Source: Branchiostoma floridae (taxonomy: Eukaryota > Chordata > Leptocardii > Amphioxiformes > Branchiostomatidae). From it: 64,000 bases of DNA. The DNA is taken from NCBI RefSeq assembly GCF_000003815.2, contig NC_049979.1:19002403-19066402 (forward strand), written 5' to 3'. The position numbers and the translations under genes are program-made. Shown here piece by piece: positions 1-13,600 of this stretch. Within the stretch, counting starts at the first letter, position 1; every line of letters starts with the position of its first letter. A model generated the notes under the pieces. The model searched no databases, was not told the DNA's origin, and saw nothing but the letters and a program-made list of their open reading frames with translations.

Positions 1-9
1 AGATCGCGT

Positions 10-137
10 CTCATTATGATAGCCTGGTATCCAGCCGTAATATAGCTTGCGAGTATTTTCTTTTGTTTTTGGGAATTATGAGGAAAGAAGAGACTCGGAA
101 GCTATATTACGGCTGGATACCAGGCTAGCATAATGAG
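10..137. mobile_element. Foldback (hairpin) element
   Basis: Two inverted arms of 39 bases, 10-48 and 99-137, match at all but about one position and are separated by a 50-base spacer. The inner part of each arm reads AGCCTGGTATCCAGCCGTAA from the outside in. This is a short inverted-repeat (MITE or foldback) copy. No direct target duplication is seen; the bases outside AGCCTGG are themselves inverted copies of each other. Confidence 0.75.
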
Positions 138-430
138 CAGCGCTTTGTGCTCAGGCTCAAGGGTTGGAGAAGTCCTGGGTTTGAAACCTGCCATGTTACC
201 GATCTTGTGCCCCAGGGAAAGGCACTTTACACGGCTTTCCTCACTTCACTCAGGTGAAAAATGAGTATCTAGCTTCAGCTAGGGCCGTCCCTCGGATGTT
301 CGGAAGAGTCGTACCTTGAGCACGTTAAAGAACCCACTACACTTATTGATAAGAGTAGGGGTTCTTCCCACTGGATCATACTTACTTTGTGTAGGTGCAT
401 AATGATCAACATGATGATCACGGACACTAA
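138..430 (+). repeat. Dispersed repeat, SINE-like
   Basis: The 3' module at 315-383 (GTTAAAGAACCCACTACACT followed by a GATAAGAGTAGGGGTTCTTC-like segment) recurs in this window at 41899-41960 (same strand) and 28535-28593 (opposite strand). Upstream, at about 179-190, GGGTTTGAAACC resembles a tRNA B-box, which suggests a tRNA-derived SINE, but no A-box or poly(A) tail was established. Overlapping ORFs on the other strand here are not considered genes. Confidence 0.45.
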
Positions 431-3400
431 CAGAAGAAGAAGAAAGATTCAAAGAATGACCCAAAGGAAGCCTCTGACCCTGTTCTGAGGTCCCTTCCAG
501 TTGTAACTGTACCCCTACATGCTTGGCATACCACAGGAATGCCCCCCACTCTCCCCCAGACAGTTGTGTTATGGCCACCCCTGTTTCTCTTTCTGGTGCT
601 GTTTATGTTTTGATTTGTCAAAAGGTCAAGTGAGATGGTTTTCCTGTGTGACTGGGAATGGTAGAACCATGTGCCTTGGCCATTTGGGGTTGAACTTGCT
701 GAATAGTCTACTGTGTAAATGTTGACATTTTGACATTTCAAAGCAGGGGTCGAAAATGCTGTTACATTTCTTTGCATGCTTACCTTGGTGCAGGCAGCAT
801 TCTAAATTTTACCTGTAGCACACAAATTTAACCCAGTCTGTTTATTCTTTTCACTTTTTTACACTCCATCTGACAGTCCATGAAAAAAAACTTTATCTTT
901 TTTTAGATGCTCCCTGCACTAGCTAAATCTTCAGTATTAGTATAATTATTTTATGATTAAGCAATCTAGATATAGATATGAATATTATCAGAAATACCTG
1001 CAAAACTAGTATTTCACCTGCAAATTTTGATTTTGAAATAATTGCTTAAATTAAGTAAAATATAGAAAAATCAAGAAAACATGAAACTAGTGTAAACCAC
1101 TGACATACAAATATACAATGTAGCTGCATTTGCATATTTTGTTGCCTCTACTTTGAAGTTTGATGCAATGCAATATATAAACACATGCAAGAGGCATTGC
1201 ATTACTTTGGCATTCATTATTTGCTAATGTAAGTATGGGATTTAGACCTTATTCAGATAAGAGCTTAAATGTTCATCTATGAGCTTAGAAGGCAGTATGG
1301 TTGTTTCTTACGTGACTAAAGACCCAGAAAGCCTAGGACAAAAGTGGAGAAAAGATAGAAACTGTACAAAAGTTTCTGTGCACAAAGAAGGATTTTGTGT
1401 CCATTGTAAAGGATTATCTATCATTATTTGCCATTCCCTCTTCAATAGGTAATTTACTGTCGAATACTAAATAACATCAAACTGGCCATCCATTTCGCAC
1501 TACATGTTATTTATGGAAAATGAAATAGGCAGAGATAGATTAAACCATGTAGCAAAGAAATGCTCTGGCAGTTGTTAGGGATACATATATATCTCTTCAT
1601 TTGCTCTGCATTAATAGACTGTGTGCATGTAATAAAGTCAATCATTATCTTGTCATATTTCAAAGTGGCATGTTAGGGAATTAATTATCCAGAGGGAAAG
1701 AAAGAAGCTACCTTGCCTGAGTGTACATTTTGTTGTTTTTGCCTTGTTGCTTTGAATTATGTATGTTAACTGTTGAAATTTGAAGGTAAAAATCAGCCAA
1801 TGTCTGGAAAAAAATTCCAAAGCAAATATTATCGCACACTGTACTCAGTCAGACAGCAAACTTAGAAGTGACACTTTTGCAAGCCTTTTTGTTTATGAAA
1901 ACAACGACAGTTTCACAGTTATATATTATATACATGTACATGTACCACCAGTATACAGAAACAGTTAGGTTTACAAAATAACAAGGTCAACAGGCTGACA
2001 TCAGCACTAGTATGATCGTTAAGTTGGCCTTTATTTCACACAGGATGAATGAAAACAGGATATACACACAACCAACCAGAACGGTGCATTATAGATTTTT
2101 TTAAGGTAAACAGTATCTTGCTATTACATATATGTACATAGTCATGGCATAGCTAGCCATTTCACAGGTCATTAAAAAGTCATAGTTTGAACTGGTGTGT
2201 CATTTTGGCCAGTGCAAGCTTTTTAGATTTATGTGCCATTAAGTAGCTATAGCTATAGTGACATGCACCCAAAGCAAACAGGATGACTGTAGATTTTGAT
2301 CTGTTTACAATTTGGGTATTTATATTTATGGTGCATTATCTTTGAATAGATATTAGGTACTCAGTCAAGGACAGATCAGACATGTAACGTAGTTGAAGCC
2401 TTTTCTTTGTAATGATTCCTTCTTAGATGTTTAATAACAGTCTTTTTACCCCTTTTTTAAAACCCAAATATGTGGATACTGGTAATGTGGGTACCAATAA
2501 TGCTTGTAAATGTGGTAAATTGTCCGTGGATAGCCGTGCATGTCGATGAATTATTCAATGGGCTACTTGTAGACTTGCTTTACTTGTCATTGGCAATTTT
2601 AGAATGTCTCAATGTTTTGTTTCTATTTTGGTGTCCAACATCAGTCGTGCTACTATGTGAAATTCTAATTAGGTCTGCGTATGCGTTGATCAATTATGTA
2701 TAAAGTTGTGTCTCAAATGGTAAAGGGAGTTAGAACTCTGACTGCTAAACAAATATGATTCTCTTGTTATATGGTTGATATTGTAATAAGATCCTCTTGG
2801 CAATTTTTGATTTTTTACAAATCAACTTAACCCAGTAACCTCTCCATTTCTATATCTTTGGAAGGTTTAAGTCTTTTTATAAATCTGAGGTCATTTAACA
2901 TGTATTTTTCATTATTACTTTTATCTTATTGAGAAAACTACGTGTTACATGTATTGAAACTTTGTGTTATTATTTTATTTTATGCTCACATATGTACAGC
3001 TCATATATATTTGCCTCCTGGTTTTTGGAAGAAAACATTAGAGTTCTTTTGTATGATACATTTTGTTGTGGCTCTCTGATTTCTAAAGTGTATTGTTTGG
3101 AAACTTACCAGGCAAGGCTCCAGGCAAATTTGGTTCCTTTGCTTTTGTTACATAATTTCCCACACCACTACTATTGTCCACAGGTATGTCTCACATGAAA
3201 CAAACCCAGCAGGTGTTCAGGTTCCGTGGGACACTCCAGTAGAGTTTTCTTGTTTGAAAAGAGATCTGGAAATTTGAAGACCATATCATATGCAAAAAGG
3301 CTGCCACATGGTTGGTGCTTTAATAAGCTTAAAGTATGATAAAATGTTGGATGTTTGGTATCGTTTTAAGTTCTTATACTATGACTGACAATTTACATAA

Positions 3401-5305
3401 ATACAGTCACACAGAAATGTTTATTTTGGAGGGGGCAATTAACATGTACAGTCTGTTGTTGTTATTTCTAATGAAGTATTTGAGGTCTCTAGGCTGGTGT
3501 TATGTTTTAACATAACATTTAAAAATGCTTTGAATTCCTGACATTCATTATCCGTATACTTGTTATGCACAATTGTTATTTGAATATTTGTTTTGTACAA
3601 ATTTAAGGTTAATGATTATCATTACATATACAATGTACTAAGCACAAGTTATTCAATCTGTAAGTTAATTCTCATTCACCCAGCTTTGTCTACTCATACC
3701 TTATCTTTACATAAACACAACACAGACACATGACAGACACACGTGAAGCCATCACATTTAGCTGTAGGCTAGTTACAAAACATATTGTTATCTTGTTGCT
3801 GATAATGTAACACAAATGCAACATCTGTTTGTGATCCATGTTAGTTTCAGGATAAGAGCAATATTGAGTGTTTCTCATTCTGCCTCATGTCCTCACTGAC
3901 CTCAGTACTAGAGGCTTTTATTCGTTAAGCTAGGTTGACTGAGATAACATTTCTTATTTGTGCTGAGGAAAGGCATATTTGCCAAATTAATGGTTTGAAA
4001 AATAGGTTAACAATTCAGTTCACAATACCTATACAAACTCAGGCAAAAGCTTAACAAATTTGCAGACTTTTTATCTCAATATTATGTCAGTATAAGAGTA
4101 TTTGAACGATGTATAAGGGACGTTCACTTGCATTTTAAGCCACATTGTGTTTTTAAATCATTCACTAGTATGTATATAACAAGGCATTCTTGTTGCTGTG
4201 AGGATGTAATTGAGGTATTGGTGAAAAATATGATTATTGATTATTGTAGATATTGTAAGAGGTCTGCGACATACAATCATATAGACCTTTGAGGGTAGGA
4301 AAACTACAGTGCAAAAATGTATATGCAATATTGGGCTGTGAACCTGTAAAATTGTTGACACACATAATGCATGTACATGTACAGGTCTGGATCTGAATGT
4401 CACATGTATGTGATGTATGTGTTTCTGAACAAACAAAAAGACTATGAACACCTTGCTAGTGGATGCAATTTTTTACATTGGGAAATATTATTGAAAATTA
4501 GGAAAACCAGGAAATACTCTCAGTAATAGTTATGTAAATCAAGAGATGATAAATTCTTTACCTCTCAAAGACAGTTGGCTACAATTTTAACAGGTAATTC
4601 ACACTTCCTAAGGTCTGGGCCTGGACGTCTGTATAACTATAATGAAGACTTAGTATAATTACTATAATCTAAAAATCAAACCTGTGTCACTCTAAAAGTG
4701 TGTTCTAAACAGTTCATCAAATTACAAAAGAAAGGAAAAGAAAAACTTTTCAAACCTTTCAGTAATATAAGGCCTATCACAGTTTTGAATTTCATTAAAA
4801 AAATTTGACTGAAAATCACTACTATTGGCCCATCAAATCACCTAATGACCCCTACAGTTACATTGTCTACAGTTGATCTCATATCACAGATATCAGTTCC
4901 AACAATTGAATCATTCCAGCTGACTGGTCATAATTACAGAGATGATATCAGAAAAAAGAGATAACCATCTAGAACATGAAGAGCACTACATGTGATTTGA
5001 CTGTGTGTAGTATGTAAAAACTGCATGCAGTTGGTTTTCATGCCAGGATCATATCCTATAGCTAGACAATATATTTTTAGTTGTTGTCAAATTCTATGAT
5101 GTACTAGTACCTGTGCATGTACAATAATTATTTTGGATCCTATCCTTATTTTATCATTTTTTGATGAAGTATCTGGTAAAACAAATGTTAGTTCTGATGA
5201 GTATTGATTACAGTGATTATGACATTTTGAGCAGTGAAGACAAGAAATAATTATTATGACTGTTCAATGTCCATTTGCTGGTATTATGCAGAATGAGACA
5301 TGAAT

Positions 5306-5405
5306 NNNNNNNNNNNNNNNNNNNNNNNNNNNNNNNNNNNNNNNNNNNNNNNNNNNNNNNNNNNNNNNNNNNNNNNNNNNNNNNNNNNNNNNNNNNNNNN
5401 NNNNN
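5306..5405. other. Assembly gap (100 N)
   Basis: Exactly 100 unknown bases, the usual placeholder for a gap of unestimated size. Missing sequence may include part of the PACS 5' region. Confidence 0.99.
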
Positions 5406-8400
5406 TCATCACACCATGAACATTTATTTGAACATAAATTTCAACCAATGCATGGCAAATAGCTCCTTTCCCCCACTGCAAAACCCATGTGTTAGGTACT
5501 AGTAGGTGACTGACTAGTGTTCCGAGCTGTTCACTGAAAATAGGGTATGAGCCTATGAGGTTTTATACCCTTTTTAGCCAGAAATATGCCTACACTACTT
5601 GCCAAGTTGGAACATTTTCAGGTTAATTTTTTGGAAGATCTATTATTTCAATAATTTTCATAAGGTGTTATTTCATCCTTCATGAAGTGACTGATATGAG
5701 TGATATCAGAGCCTGCTTACGTAATGTTGACATGATACACCGGTCATAAATACATCATAATGTCATGAGTCGGCCTTTATTACAAGGAGAAGGACGCATT
5801 ATTTTGGGACTGCCCTTTCCTGTGCAGCATGACCTAACCTATTTATGTGATGCCATGATACATGTACTTTCCAAGGCATCTGAACCTTCTCCTTGCTGAG
5901 TTAGCCTTTTTGCACCAAATTTGTATTTGTAATCAACAACAGGATAAGTTTAAGCTTTATAAAGATAAATGTAATAAAAGCACAATATGATCATGAGAAG
6001 AGCTATACCAAGATATTAGCTGTAATCATATTACTGCTTTCCTTTTTATTTATCACCTATGTCTTTTATATCTGTTGTATTTTACATTCTTAATTGAAAT
6101 GGCTACAAATAAATCCAAAGAAGAATGCCCAACTGGTTGATTTATTTGTTTAGAAACCTTTTACCAAAAGTGTCACGAGTTTTGAAAGGCGACAACCCTA
6201 GAATACCACTGACAGGAAATGTTTACGCCTTTACTTGCCCAGGGTCAATATATGTACAGGGTATACAGAGAACACCCAGCCGCCAATGTCAGGACTCAAA
6301 CATAACCTTCAGGGTGAATGTAAACAAACACAACCTCACAAAGACTTAGCAAGGATATACTGCACACTTTCCTGATAGTGTTACATTCTTAGCAGAGAAA
6401 AACAGAATTGGAGTTTGCTTTGAGTCTTTGACTATAATGCGATTCACACAGTCCTGCTACGCATGGCATAAACACACCAATGTACAATTGATCCATTGAC
6501 AAGTAACACAATCTACAATGTAAAGTGGTAAAAGTATCTACTTGAAGTCAATGTTATTTGCTGATATTTGTTACAATAAACCTGAAAGGCTGTTAGAGTT
6601 CTTGAAATGGGACTACTAAATGTTTCTAATCTTTTGGCTTCCAACTTGGCTGCTACGATTGTCATTAACTTTAAGTTATTCATGAGATTGAGATGTACAT
6701 CGTACATAGGTGTTAAAACTTAAGAGGTGGTAAAACAGCCTTTTGCCTGTCAAGTGGAAAATTAAGTCCCTGTGAAAATTAATGACTGTACAGTATTACA
6801 AATTTGTCCCAAAACTTGCCAGCCATTTGCAATACTTTCATTTCCTGGGGTTCCAGGAATTGACAAAAGTACCAGGAAGGACTCGTCAGTGTCACCTACA
6901 AATGTCAGCTGAGCGCGGGAGGATTCAGTGTGCATCTGGTATGCATGGATCACGAATTCTGCGGATTAGATACGTGTCAGACACCATTATGGTGGAGTTA
7001 TTGATTCATAAGTGAGTTGCTTGCCAAAGGAAGGCCACTCATGAATTATTCATGATGAAGTTTCTCTCCCCCATTTCCCCGGAGATGATGTTCAACATGT
7101 ATCTGTCTGTTTGCCTTTTGGGCACTTTAACTGTAATTTTTAAGGGACGTTATTTTGCAATGATGATGATTATTTTGCCATATAAGGGGAGTGGATGTTT
7201 AAGTTCACATGTGCTATAGCAGTACTAGTACAGTAAAAGCTCATACTCATGGACATACATTACATGTAGATGTACATGTATGACCAGTGCATTTCAAGGT
7301 ATCCTGAGTGTCAAAATTACTGTCAGAGAGGTCACAGTAGAAGACTGTGGCCACAAATGAACTAGTAGCATCCCTTGTCAATCAGAATTTCAAGCTTGTC
7401 AGAGGATCTGCTCCCCCTTGTACAGGCATCTAGTGCGTCCAATTTCTTGTTATTTTAAGAAAAGCAGGTCCAAATGACGCCTTGACGCATGTCTGGCTAA
7501 AAGCCTGGACTAGGTATCTGATACATTAGAAATGAACCTGTGTACAAAACAGATTCTAATAATATACTAATAATTACTCTAATTAAGTTCTTACCTGTAG
7601 TACCTTTAGATATATTGTATGTTTGTAACACAGGTACATGTATCTCATTAGAGGACACCTAGTCTTGATGACCTTTCCCTGCCACCTAAAATGCACAAAG
7701 CAGTAGGATAATTGCAACATGATTGATTACATGGACAAGCACCATTATTCTGACAGTTTGATTATTCCCTATGGACCAGGCATGAGACCTGATGACTCGA
7801 TTTGAAATAAAACATACATAACAGATTCATGTTTTTATTATCAATTATGCTATAGCTAGCTTCTAATAGTATGTGAGTTAATGTAACAGATTATAATCCC
7901 AACTAGCTGTTTTTGCTGTATACAATGGTGAGTTGATCTAAAGCAGTCAATACATCATTAAGCCAAAATGAATTTTACCTTCTTCCTGCTATGTATAATT
8001 ACAAATTTGGTGACTAAGTAGAAGATAGTTAAATGCAACCTGCAATTAGTATTACACACATACGTTATGTATTCGTTTGTATTGTTAAAATGTCTTGTAC
8101 AATTGTGATGGCATACTTGTTATGACTTCTTTTAATCAAAACATTCATAAAGACCAGGTCATAGCAAATTCTATATATATATTAAAGACAACCAAGGCCT
8201 TTATTACCAGTACAAGGAAATGTGTACAAAGCTACTTATCCTCCAGTACTCAAGAATATGATGCCTTTTCCGGCTATATTTAGCTAACTACAACAAGGCA
8301 AAGTGGCAGCCCTTTCAACATGTATACAAATACTTCTGGCAGTGGTAGCCAAATATGGTGCTGTTTTCAGTCTGGTGATTTGATAAGAGGCCACTAGAAT

Positions 8401-9038
8401 AAGAGTCCCTTTTCACAGGAGCTTGCGCCTAATGTTGTATACATTCTGATGTTAGGATGTTTCAGTCACTGGATAAAGAACCATATTTCAGCTTAGAACA
8501 TAACTCAGCTGTTGACTTGGCTCTGCCTGTGTATGAAATTGCAGATAAGTCAGAATATTTGATTAACACACACCCTTGATTCCCCCCTGACTGTAATCTT
8601 ATCTCTATCACAGAGTTATGGAAGAACAGGAACTGACAGTGTGTATGTAGTCTGATTTGTATGCAAGACCACCCTGAGCAAGAGACAAATTAGAGGCAGT
8701 CATGGAAGCTATTTTGTACTTCCTAATTTCAAAATGACACCGTAAATTTGAAAATAACTGTATATTTCTGTAACAAGGGGGTAATAAGTCATTGGAACAG
8801 TGATACAGATAATTGTTTGATAGTCATATACAATAATTGGTGAAATTAATGCAGTCTCGGCTAAGAGTCTACCTGTTCCTTGAATACAAAGATGCAAATT
8901 ATAGATTAGTTATACATAGACTGATTATGACCTCTGCTGCTCTGAGGGTATGCTTTGTGAACAGAACTTCCGCTGGTGCACTTAAAGTCTGCCAAAATAT
9001 GAGCAAAGTACTACCACAGTCATTCAGGGCGATCTAAC

Positions 9039-9138
9039 NNNNNNNNNNNNNNNNNNNNNNNNNNNNNNNNNNNNNNNNNNNNNNNNNNNNNNNNNNNNNN
9101 NNNNNNNNNNNNNNNNNNNNNNNNNNNNNNNNNNNNNN
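9039..9138. other. Assembly gap (100 N)
   Basis: Exactly 100 unknown bases, again a fixed-size placeholder. It lies 1.5 kb before the first recognisable PACS exon, so an exon could be hidden in it. Confidence 0.99.
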
Positions 9139-10611
9139 TTTATCCACACCTCACAGAGAGAGCTGTTTGATGTATAGATCAAAGAACCTGACCGTGGGCA
9201 CCGAGAGGTCAACTCTGGTGCTTTACACTTCCTCTTTTATAGTTTCCAGCTATGGGGAACAGAGCAGTATCCATTCTTGCTGTGGAAAATAGGTTAATGG
9301 CACATGTACAAGGGACAATCAGATTATCGTTAGTGGTTTACCTAAAAATGACAAGATAATGGCTGGATAACATGTTTACAAGAACGGTGCCGGTGGCATT
9401 GATACAATCTGGTTTTGCCGGATGATATTGCAAATGGGTAGTGTCATTTGAAGATGTCGTACATTGTATTTTCTTGGTTCTATAGAGCCGTTTGTGCTTA
9501 TTTACATGTGACCGTCAGAACACAACGTCATCTTATTTACATGGAAAAATGCTATCAAGTACGAGAAGAATACAATAAAATGTTCAAATTTTCCATACTT
9601 AGTTAGATCTTCGTCAACAACACATTGGAGTGTGCATTTGCGGTATATACTTAGGTAAATGTGTTAGCATTTTAGTCCTGTTTTTTGCAGCCCTAAAATG
9701 TCAATCTTTACCATGTATGAATAGCAAAAGTGAACTGCAAATTTATGACTATGCAAAAAGAAGAATACTCAAGGATTTCTTAATGTTTGCTGACTTGTAA
9801 AAGGACTTATTGGTAGGTGAAACCACTTTATCTGTTAATGCTTGAAAGTGTAGCAACACGTTGATCAGGCATCATGTGATGCCTTGCCGCAATGTTGGGA
9901 AACACTTTGAAGCCATTTCAGTGCATTTGGCCTGAAATGAATGAGCGAGCGGATGTTTAATGGCAGCGTTAGCACACGGCCTGGCTGCGAAAGGACTTTC
10001 ACGATCAGAAGAAGTCAGTAGAGAGATAAAACCATGTGTTATGCTCAGTAGCTATGTCATGGCTCCCCCATGGAGGATTCAAAGAAAGGAACCTCATCGT
10101 TGGAAGTTATTCTTTCAGCAAAACGGGTAGGAAAAGTACCTTTGATAGTCTGCTCCCTGGATATAATACTGTGGAGCCATGTGTGTTTTAAAGGGAACAT
10201 TTTGGATATGGAACTGCCTGTAAGCATGGTTTTACCAGTTAACTTCTAGCTTTGACAAATTTGTTACTGCTTTCCAGAAAGACCGAGTGTAAGAGTAGAA
10301 AACAAAAAAAGGTGTAGTACTAGTATTTAAATAATCCCCAGTGTGGTCAAAGGCAACAACATTTTTCCATATTAAGCAAAACCTGCTTGGAATGGAATAT
10401 GTATTGTGTATGTTGTACAGTGTTGTTTGTTGGTGCACAGGTTGAAAGATACTGCTCTGTAAGTTACAGCTGTGGGTCATGTATCCTGGCATCCAGCCCT
10501 TTTAGCTTCCATTCTAGCTGCTACCATAGACACATCCAGAAGCTTTAACAGTTGGCTTCCTGTGGGGCAGTTCTGGCCTCAGACATTAAGACGTTCCATG
10601 TGTTTTTACAG

Positions 10612-10699
10612 GTTATGCAGCTTGACCCTGACCAGACTGGTGGTGCTCAAACCTCTGGAAACAGATCTCACATCAGTGTTAATAGCTGTGAAAATGCAG
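10612..10699 (+). CDS. PACS exon e1 (first seen), cargo-binding region
   Basis: Encodes (R)[18 protein letters not shown] and ends in AVKMQ, matching the vertebrate RLFSLTLKKLVMLK...AVKLQ segment that opens the furin/cargo-binding region. Acceptor tttttacag, donor CAG|gtaagg. The first base completes an Arg codon (phase 2 in, phase 0 out), which shows that an upstream exon exists. Confidence 0.9.
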
Positions 10700-13600
10700 G
10701 TAAGGAAAGGTCTATCCTTAGTGTATGTTCATGATGCCATGTTCTATAGTACTACAGGCACTGTCCTTGGTACTGAACATACACCCATCCCTGCAATACT
10801 CTATAGCACAAAATGTTAACCTGTAGTCCTAACCATGGTACTGAACACACATCCATCCCTGTAATGTTATATAGCACAAAATGTCAACCTTGAGTCCTAA
10901 CCTTGGTACTGAACACATAATCCATCCCAGTAATGTTCTTTAGCACTATTTTTTTGGACCACTACAGGAGTGGATGGGTGTTCAGTACCAAGGTCAATAT
11001 TCTAAGGTTAATCTGTAGTCCCATTTAGATGTACATGAACCACCCGTGTTAAGCTGTATGCATTATGCATCTCAGGGTTTGTTTTAAGAGCCCTTCTTCT
11101 GCCCTTGGTACCACACGTCCATATGATGAGTGGACCCCCTGCTGGTGCCCTATCCACTAACACATAGCCTTATTTCATACCTCATTACCTTCAACAAATT
11201 GGGTCTTCCTTGGGAGCCATTACTTAGTTATGGTTTGATAGGATTTTCTCAGCAAGCGTTAGCACTTCCAGCTAGGCTGTTGGTAAAGTAGGGTTTGGAG
11301 TTTTCTAAGATTCATGCCTTGAAATGTCAATGGATTCAAAGAGCAAGTATGCAACTCCTTTTTTTCAAATAAGTTTAAATCAGGTTCATTTCTAGAATAG
11401 TTTGTTAATCAAAGAAAATTGTTTCTTGGTTTCATGCATGGGCACTTTTGTTCAATCTTTCCTTTCAGACTATTTAGTGTATTTACTTAAGAATGGATCT
11501 CTTTGACTATTGCCAGGACAGTAAATGATATACATTTGAAAATTCATGTAGATGATATAGATAGTCAACATCAGAGGCAATGTTTTCAATACAGTTTTGT
11601 TCCTGTGTCAAATGTATTGTGCTTGCATGCTTGCATATTGGTTGTTGGTGGCCACACATATTCTGCAGCATGGTCTATATAGTATATAAAATATGCCCTG
11701 TATTGTCGTGGGAATGCAGCAAACCAAGAATAGTTGACTACTGTAAAATGTATTTAAGTTTGCAGGAATTTAATTATGGTAGTGGGAAAAAGAACTTTTT
11801 CGCGGTGGTTTAATTTCGTGGTAGCACCATGCACTGTAGTCTCTTACTGTCATAGAAAATGTTCGCGTCAGATTAAGTTCGCAATGAAGCGGCCACCGCG
11901 AAAACCGCTAGCATTTAACCACCGCGAAAGTTTCTGCATTTACAGTATATCATAATAATTGATCTAACCGGATTATCACTAAAAAGACTCTTTATTACAT
12001 TAGAGAATGGATGTCTGGTTTGATTAATTTAGATATGACATTTATTGATATAGGAAGACAACAGTACATATAACACCTAACTTAAGCATTCATAATTCTG
12101 GTAGATATTCAAATGATAATACTATTAAAAAAGTAACTTTTATGAAATGGTTTTTCGTATATGGCAAGTCTTTCCAGATAAATTTTGAAGGAGAAAAACA
12201 TTTTATATTATTATTTGTAAAATCATATTTAGAAATAAGCAAACATGCAAGCATGATGCTTTAAGCACAGGAACAAAAATGTTTGAAAAAACATTGGCTC
12301 TGATGTTGACTATCTCCGGTACATGAATATCCGAAATAATATACATCATATTTAAAAATATGATTTTTTGGATAAGAAGGTATCTTGTCTTCTACTAGAT
12401 GGTACAACTGTTTTGAATATGGAAAAAAGTCATCCAGATCACAGGAAAGTCCTTACTGGAAGAGTCCTGCACTTGTACTTAACAGATCCATAGTGAAAGC
12501 TGCAATGTTCCTGAGAAATCTATCATGGCCCAGAGAAGGTCATTTTGTATACATGCTGAAGGGCACAGCTGTAAATTTGACCAACATTATTTGTCCTGAA
12601 ACAGCTTTGGACCACATATTTACACACTTTCTGTAATGCAGTTGTGAAGGACATTCAAGGGCATGCAATAGATATCTTTGGAGATTTCAAGAAAGGTGTG
12701 TAAATGTCAGAATGATAGACTGATGCACATGCGTGGTATAATGAAATCAGTGCTCTGCATATTTGCTAACTTATACTATAACTGCATTTAAGTTTGTGGG
12801 GATTTAGTTCGTGGTAGCAGGAAAAAAGAATTTTCATTGTGGTTTTAAGCTCGCGGTGAAGTGGCCACCACCGTGAAAAACGCGAACATTAAACCACCAC
12901 AAACATTTCTGCATTTACAGTAGTTAGATAATTATAAAATTAGATGTATATTGCATGTCACTATGTCGAAAACACATTAAATTGAAACAATTCACATGTT
13001 TTTCTCACGTCCCTTTTAATACTGTGCCCAATTTTAAAATAATTAGTCGGGCATAGTGCATGTGGTCTGGTATTTGTTATCCTTTGGGTACATTTTTAAA
13101 TCTTAATTTGAAAGGCTTAATTTTGAAAAGCATAATTTAAGGGATAGTGTACTTTGTACATGTTCATGCTCAATGTATATTTCTAATGCAGTTATAGCCT
13201 TAGATATGCAATTATAGTTGCATACACCAGACAACATGTCAACAATTCTATTTTACTGTATTTATTGACATACGTTCTGTCTAATCAAGAATTGGCCCAC
13301 AGCTAGGAAACACATACGTACAAAGAAGATATTTATGATTCAATAATGATGATTTTTTGTATAAAACACAAAGAAAGTTGTGATACCATTTTATCACCAC
13401 AGTCTGGGATATTCTAAAGAGCATCTGGAGTATGAGTAAGTGTTAAAGCTCTTCCAGTGTTGGAGTCACTTTCCTTATTGCTTCAATGACCCCTGTACCT
13501 GATCCTGAACCTACCCACTTTCAATTACTCAGCCTCCAACAGTTCTGCTAGTGTCATGCTTGATGTGCATTGTTATATATAAGATCAGGGTCATCTCATT

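Larger units (their letters stand above)
1..10611. other. 5' flank or first intron of the PACS gene
   Basis: No coding exon could be supported here. The first recognisable PACS exon starts at 10612 and begins in the middle of an arginine codon, so at least one upstream exon (start codon and N-terminus) lies before the window, in one of the two N gaps, or in a part that cannot be recognised. The stretch is AT-rich and holds a foldback element and a dispersed repeat at its left end, two assembly gaps, and no long ORF resembling a known family. The short ORFs present are of the size expected by chance. Confidence 0.6.

Noticed and set aside
279-777. Overlapping ORFs on the - strand at the left end
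   Set aside because: They lie partly in the dispersed repeat and show no protein family features.
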